Part shown: in pieces, positions 7,201 to 8,912 of the stretch
How positions within the stretch are numbered: the first letter of the stretch is position 1
Layout: each line of letters opens with the position of its first letter
Assembly (NCBI RefSeq): GCF_910579375.1
Contig: NZ_CAJTUJ010000071.1
Span: forward strand, 1 to 8,912
DNA: 8,912 bases
Direction: 5' to 3'
Origin: an uncultured Rikenella sp.
Lineage (GTDB): Bacteria; Bacteroidota; Bacteroidia; Bacteroidales; Rikenellaceae
Made by a program: the position numbers and the translations under genes
Notes under the pieces: model-generated
The model's database searches: none
The model's input: the letters and a program-made list of their open reading frames with translations, nothing else
Told to the model about the DNA's origin: nothing

Positions 7201-7928
7201 CGCAGAAGCAGAACAGCCTCTTCGGCGATATGATGTCGGGGGTGATGGTCCAGAAACCGGAGATTCCGTCGGCCGAGACGTGGGGCAAACTCGAAATGCT
7301 GGAGCGGGAACGAGAGGTGGTGGGGATCTATCTCTCGTCGCATCCGCTGGACGACTACCGGATTCTGATCGAGAAGTATTGTTCCAATGCGGTGAGCGAT
7401 TTGAGCGATCTGATGGCGTTGAGGGATCGGGATTTTTCGGTGGCGGGGATGGTTACTTCGGCGCAGTACCTGACGACGAAGACGGGGAAACCGTACGGAC
7501 GGTTCACGGTCGAGGATTTCAGCGGGAGTTATACCTTTACGCTCTGGAGCAAGGATTGGGAGACGTTCCATTCGTTCTGTTTCGAGCAGAACTCCATCCT
7601 GATCAAGGGGCGGGTACAACCGAGCCGTTTCCGGCAGGGCGAGATGGAGATCGTGATCAAGAGCATGAAGAGCCTCGCGGAGGTGATGGAGAGCGACATT
7701 CGGGAGCTGGTGGTGACGGTGCCGGTGAAGGAGCTTTCGACGGGGTTCATCACGGATTTGTCGAGCACGGCGGCTATGGCGGCGGGGCCGGTCTCGTTGT
7801 TGTTCCATATTTTCGACCCGGAGACGGGAGTCAGGGTGGCGTTGCGTACCCGTGCGCCCAAGATCGAACTGAACGCCAAGGTGACGGAGCTGCTGGACGA
7901 TTACGGTTTCAAATACCGGATAAATTGA
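4272..7928 (+). CDS. dnaE: DNA polymerase III subunit alpha
   Basis: Catalytic subunit of the replicative polymerase, 1,218 residues, full-length DnaE1 type (no internal DnaQ-like exonuclease, so not PolC). Domains in order: PHP domain (about 1-300) with HLHVH at 6-10, TDHGN at 40-44, CEVYV near 66-70, HH at 87-88 and NDVHY at 214-218; polymerase core with GPGRGSAAGS from 421 and the catalytic PDIDIDF, with D463 and D465; the third catalytic aspartate D618 in KMDFLGLKTLS; helix-hairpin-helix around 885-910 (FGLGGIKGLGENAV); a probable beta-clamp-binding motif QNSLF at 980-984; an OB fold from about 1055 (FSVAGMVTSAQ); and a C-terminal tail domain. The start is chosen because PHP begins at residue 4-6, as in the family. 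All key residues are present. It is transcribed from its own promoter, and trxA follows 74 bases later. Confidence 0.98.
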   Translation: MSEFTHLHVHTQYSILDGAAAIKKLLARAKELGMGALAITDHGNMFGVKEFHNAAKAAGIKPILGCEVYVAARNRFEKTDKEDRSGHHLILLAKNLEGYHNLIKLVSYAWTEGFYYNPRIDKELLEKYHEGIICCSACLGGEIPQLIMRGDMAGADEAVRWFRELFGEDYYLELQAHKTGDPTRDEKVYDHQVMVNKVLLKLAEKYGIKYIATNDVHYILAEDAEAHDRLICLSTGRDLDDPQRMRYTGQEYLKSYEEMAALFPDHPEALATTQEIVDKIEEYSLSHKPYMPNFLLPDDFVVELAPLKESIAVGLGKIYKDKPEELQAMQARVDACASEQEIGAIDEQVAELLLTARQYLYLRYIVWQGAERRYPGDKLTEAIRERIDFELKTIEWMGFPGYFLIVWDFIRAAREIGVSVGPGRGSAAGSVVAYCLKITNIDPIAYDLLFERFLNPERISLPDIDIDFDEDGREDVMHYVVQKYGQKRVAHIITFGTMAAKSSIKDVARVQKLPLQESDRLSKMVPEKPGTTLEKAYKEVPELAAERESENPLVRDTLRYAEKLEGSVRQTGVHACGIIIGQDDLEKFAPISTAKDAELFVVQYEGSLVEDAGLIKMDFLGLKTLSIIKDAVENVRESKGIDIDIDAIPLNDKKTFELYSNGETTGLFQFESPGMKKHLRALQPNRFEDLIAMNALYRPGPMEYIPNFIARKHGREAIAYDLPDMAEYLEDTYGITVYQEQVMLLSQKLAGFTKGQADTLRKAMGKKKKDVLDKMKGDFLDGAVAHGHDRTVCEKIWTDWEAFASYAFNKSHSTCYAYVSYQTAYLKAHYPAEFMAALLSRNLSDIKKISFFMDECKRMGAPVKGPDVNKSRHRFSVDSEQNIRFGLGGIKGLGENAVQAILEERNAHGDFKDIFDFVERVNLQTVNKKNIECLALAGALDSIASFHRSQFFAQDSKGASFIESLIRYGSLVQAERAQKQNSLFGDMMSGVMVQKPEIPSAETWGKLEMLEREREVVGIYLSSHPLDDYRILIEKYCSNAVSDLSDLMALRDRDFSVAGMVTSAQYLTTKTGKPYGRFTVEDFSGSYTFTLWSKDWETFHSFCFEQNSILIKGRVQPSRFRQGEMEIVIKSMKSLAEVMESDIRELVVTVPVKELSTGFITDLSSTAAMAAGPVSLLFHIFDPETGVRVALRTRAPKIELNAKVTELLDDYGFKYRIN

Positions 7929-7937
7929 TTAGATTTG
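7907..7937 (+). promoter_or_regulatory. Probable trxA promoter
   Basis: TAGATTTG at 7930-7937 fits TAnnTTTG exactly. TTTC at 7907-7910, 19 bases upstream, is one mismatch from the -33 TTTG. The -33 box would lie inside the last codons of dnaE. The predicted leader is about 60 bases, AT-rich, with the A-rich stretch ATTAAAAACTACTAAAACTC before the start. No terminator lies between dnaE and trxA, so read-through is also possible. Confidence 0.55.
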
Positions 7938-8002
7938 TGCGCTTTTTGTGGCATGGATTTTGAATTCTTACACTATTAAAAACTACTAAAACTCAATTTG
8001 TT

Positions 8003-8317
8003 ATGGCATTGGAAATCAATTCGGGCAATTTTCAGGAGGTGATGGCGTCGGATAAGCCGGTGGTGATCGATTTTTGGGCCGAGTGGTGCGGGCCGTGTCG
8101 GATGGTGGGGCCGATCGTGGAGGAGCTGGCGACGGAATATGCCGGAAAGGCGATCATCGGAAAGTGCGATGTGGATTCGAATGACGCGATTGCAGCGCAG
8201 TTCGCCATTCGGAACATTCCGACGATTATTTTCGTCAAAGGAGGTCAGGTGGTGGACAAGCAGGTGGGGGCGACGACCAAAGCGGCGCTGGCGGAAAAGC
8301 TCAATAAGTTGTTGTAG
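8003..8317 (+). CDS. trxA: Thioredoxin
   Basis: General cytoplasmic protein-disulfide reductase, kept reduced by thioredoxin reductase. The 104-residue single domain has the active site WCGPC at 28-32 within DFWAEWCGPCRM, the buried-Asp position in VIDFWA (D23), and the cis-proline P73 in IRNIPTIIF. It ends in the normal C-terminal helix (AALAEKLNKLL). No signal peptide or lipobox is present, so this is the cytoplasmic form rather than a secreted TlpA-like protein. A non-catalytic cysteine, C55 in GKCDVDSN, replaces the common valine. Length matches classical TrxA. The gene ends 28 bases before a strong terminator. Confidence 0.96.
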   Translation: MALEINSGNFQEVMASDKPVVIDFWAEWCGPCRMVGPIVEELATEYAGKAIIGKCDVDSNDAIAAQFAIRNIPTIIFVKGGQVVDKQVGATTKAALAEKLNKLL

Positions 8318-8344
8318 CGATTGCCTGTTTAGCGGAATGATTGT

Positions 8345-8389
8345 AGTTCTCCCGCCGAACCTTGAAGGTTCGGCGGGAGAACTTTTTTA
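8345..8389 (+). terminator. Rho-independent terminator of trxA
   Basis: A perfect 16-bp stem, 8346-8361 (GTTCTCCCGCCGAACC) with 8367-8382, and a five-base loop TTGAA, followed at once by TTTTTT (8383-8388). An A-T pair extends the base. It begins 28 bases after the trxA stop. This is the strongest terminator in the window. Confidence 0.95.
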
Positions 8390-8470
8390 TTGTGGTACTG
8401 TTTCGTGTGGCGGGTTGGGTTGGTGATACTTTGGGCGTTTGGTTCCGGTAGCGACGGCCCTTTGCCCACC

Positions 8471-8538
8471 GCGCGCGGACAAAGAGAGTTGGGCCGCCGG
8501 CAGCTTTAGGATGCGTTAGCATCCGTCTAAAGTTTTTT
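8471..8538 (+). repeat. GCGCGCGGAC module plus GGATGC hairpin and T-run
   Basis: GCGCGCGGACAAAGAGA (8471-8487) resembles the strings at 8657 and 8816. It is followed by GGCAGC and a hairpin: CTTTAG (8504-8509) with CTAAAG (8527-8532), and GATGC (8510-8514) with GCATC (8519-8523), with a CGT bulge. Six Ts follow directly (8533-8538), so this copy could act as a second terminator. The hairpin is a relative of the one at 3839-3869. Confidence 0.65.
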
Positions 8539-8540
8539 CG

Positions 8541-8564
8541 GTTCCTTTTGTTCACAAAAGGAAC
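8541..8564. repeat. Perfect 11-bp inverted repeat
   Basis: GTTCCTTTTGT (8541-8551) and ACAAAAGGAAC (8554-8564) are perfect reverse complements around a two-base centre. No T-tract follows on either strand, so it is not a typical terminator. It may belong to the surrounding repeat element. Confidence 0.7.
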
Positions 8565-8589
8565 AGTTCTATCCGGGGCAGTGACCAGA

Positions 8590-8718
8590 CGCGCGCGATT
8601 GCTGGATAAGGAAATCATTCAAACGCGTGGATTGCATTTGAATAAGATTTCCGCCAGCGCGCGGACAGAGAACGGGGGTAGAGGCTGGCAGTAAAACGTC
8701 CTGTGGGCGTGCCCGCGC
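8590..8718 (+). repeat. Composite structured repeat, unit 1
   Basis: A long imperfect palindrome, 8590-8663: outer CGCGCGC (from 8590) with GCGCGCG (8657-8663), CTGG (8602-8605) with CCAG (8654-8657), GGAAATC (8610-8616) with GATTTCC (8646-8652), and ATTCAAA (8617-8623) with TTTGAAT (8637-8643). Next come ACAGAGAA, GGGTAGAGGCTGGCAG (8676-8691), AAAA, and a small hairpin CGTCC-TGT-GGGCG (8697-8709, one wobble). No coding potential is seen. Confidence 0.7.
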
Positions 8719-8746
8719 GGCCCGAGCGCAGTACCCTCAGACCAAC

Positions 8747-8874
8747 GCGCGCCCCGCCAAAAGGAGCGATTCAGCTATTTCCGGTGGTTAGCCGAAATAG
8801 AATGAATCGCGCAAGGCGCGCGAAAAGAGAATCGGGTAGAGGCTGGCAGCAAAACGCCCTTTGGGCGCGCCCGC
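8747..8874 (+). repeat. Composite structured repeat, unit 2
   Basis: Same architecture as unit 1, 158 bases downstream, with different stem sequences: GCGCGC (8747-8752) with GCGCGC (8816-8821), GCGATTCA (8766-8773) with TGAATCGC (8803-8810), and CTATTTC (8775-8781) with GAAATAG (8794-8800). It is followed by AAAAGAGAA, GGGTAGAGGCTGGCAG (8834-8849), AAAA, and the hairpin CGCCC-TTT-GGGCG (8855-8867). Confidence 0.7.
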
Positions 8875-8912
8875 CCGTTTAAAGGACATATTCTGCCGGT
8901 TGGCGCTCGGCC

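Larger units (their letters stand above)
8390..8912. other. Non-coding, repeat-rich region after trxA
   Basis: No credible gene on either strand. The region is built of hairpins and repeat modules listed separately: GCGCGCG-bounded palindromes, GGGTAGAGGCTGGCAG modules and short GC hairpins. Positions 8390-8470 and 8875-8912 show nothing I recognise, apart from a TACTTTGGG string (8427-8435) that also begins the stem of the element after ddh. Confidence 0.75.

Noticed and set aside
4584..7808. A 1,074-codon open frame on the minus strand opposite dnaE
   Set aside because: The product is an Arg/His/Leu/Pro-rich chain without family motifs. It is the antisense shadow of dnaE, kept open by that gene's G-rich codon use.
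8301..8618. Minus-strand open frame of 105 codons after trxA
   Set aside because: It runs through the trxA terminator and the hairpin repeats, is rich in Arg/Thr/Lys, and has no start context.
8590..8874. Integron attC sites
   Set aside because: The palindromes lack the RYYYAAC/GTTRRRY core pair and no cassette genes lie between them.
8471..8874. CRISPR array
   Set aside because: Repeats are too few and imperfect, the spacing is about 158 bases, and the variable parts are palindromic rather than spacer-like. No cas gene is seen.

Overview
The window looks like chromosome from a GC-rich member of the Bacteroidota, most likely the Alistipes/Rikenellaceae group. The evidence is TAnnTTTG-type promoter boxes, weak or absent Shine-Dalgarno sites, a DnaE of about 1,200 residues, a short (298-residue) meso-diaminopimelate dehydrogenase, and FISUMP-type protein fragments. 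The genus is inference from overall resemblance, not from a marker gene.

Layout. Positions 1-654 carry no intact gene but hold two headless C-terminal fragments of FISUMP-like proteins on the minus strand (9-191, 449-631). Positions 655-2699 are a compact minus-strand operon read in the order pRiA4b ORF-3-like protein, miaA (tRNA dimethylallyltransferase), YgjP-like metallopeptidase. Its likely promoter lies at about 2722-2729. The divergent ddh gene (2812-3708) is followed by a strong hairpin terminator (3730-3769) and then by a large nested palindromic repeat (3777-3898). A third FISUMP fragment (3921-4115, minus) lies between that repeat and the dnaE promoter. dnaE (4272-7928) and trxA (8003-8317) follow on the plus strand, and trxA ends in a very strong terminator (8345-8389). 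The last 520 bases are non-coding and packed with hairpins and repeat modules, including two tandem composite units with a 158-base period.

The intact genes are housekeeping: lysine/peptidoglycan precursor synthesis (ddh), tRNA modification (miaA), replication (dnaE) and thiol redox (trxA). They do not form one pathway.

The unusual content is intergenic. (1) The three FISUMP C-terminal modules share an identical 15-base 5' border and a nearly identical 35-base 3' border around very different cores. None has an N-terminus or a start codon of its own. This is what silent donor cassettes for a variable surface protein would look like, although decayed paralogue remnants remain a real alternative. 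(2) A family of structured intergenic repeats sits directly after the ddh and trxA terminators. It contains a hairpin with one compensated base pair between copies, and large palindromes whose stems differ completely in sequence while their flanks stay constant.
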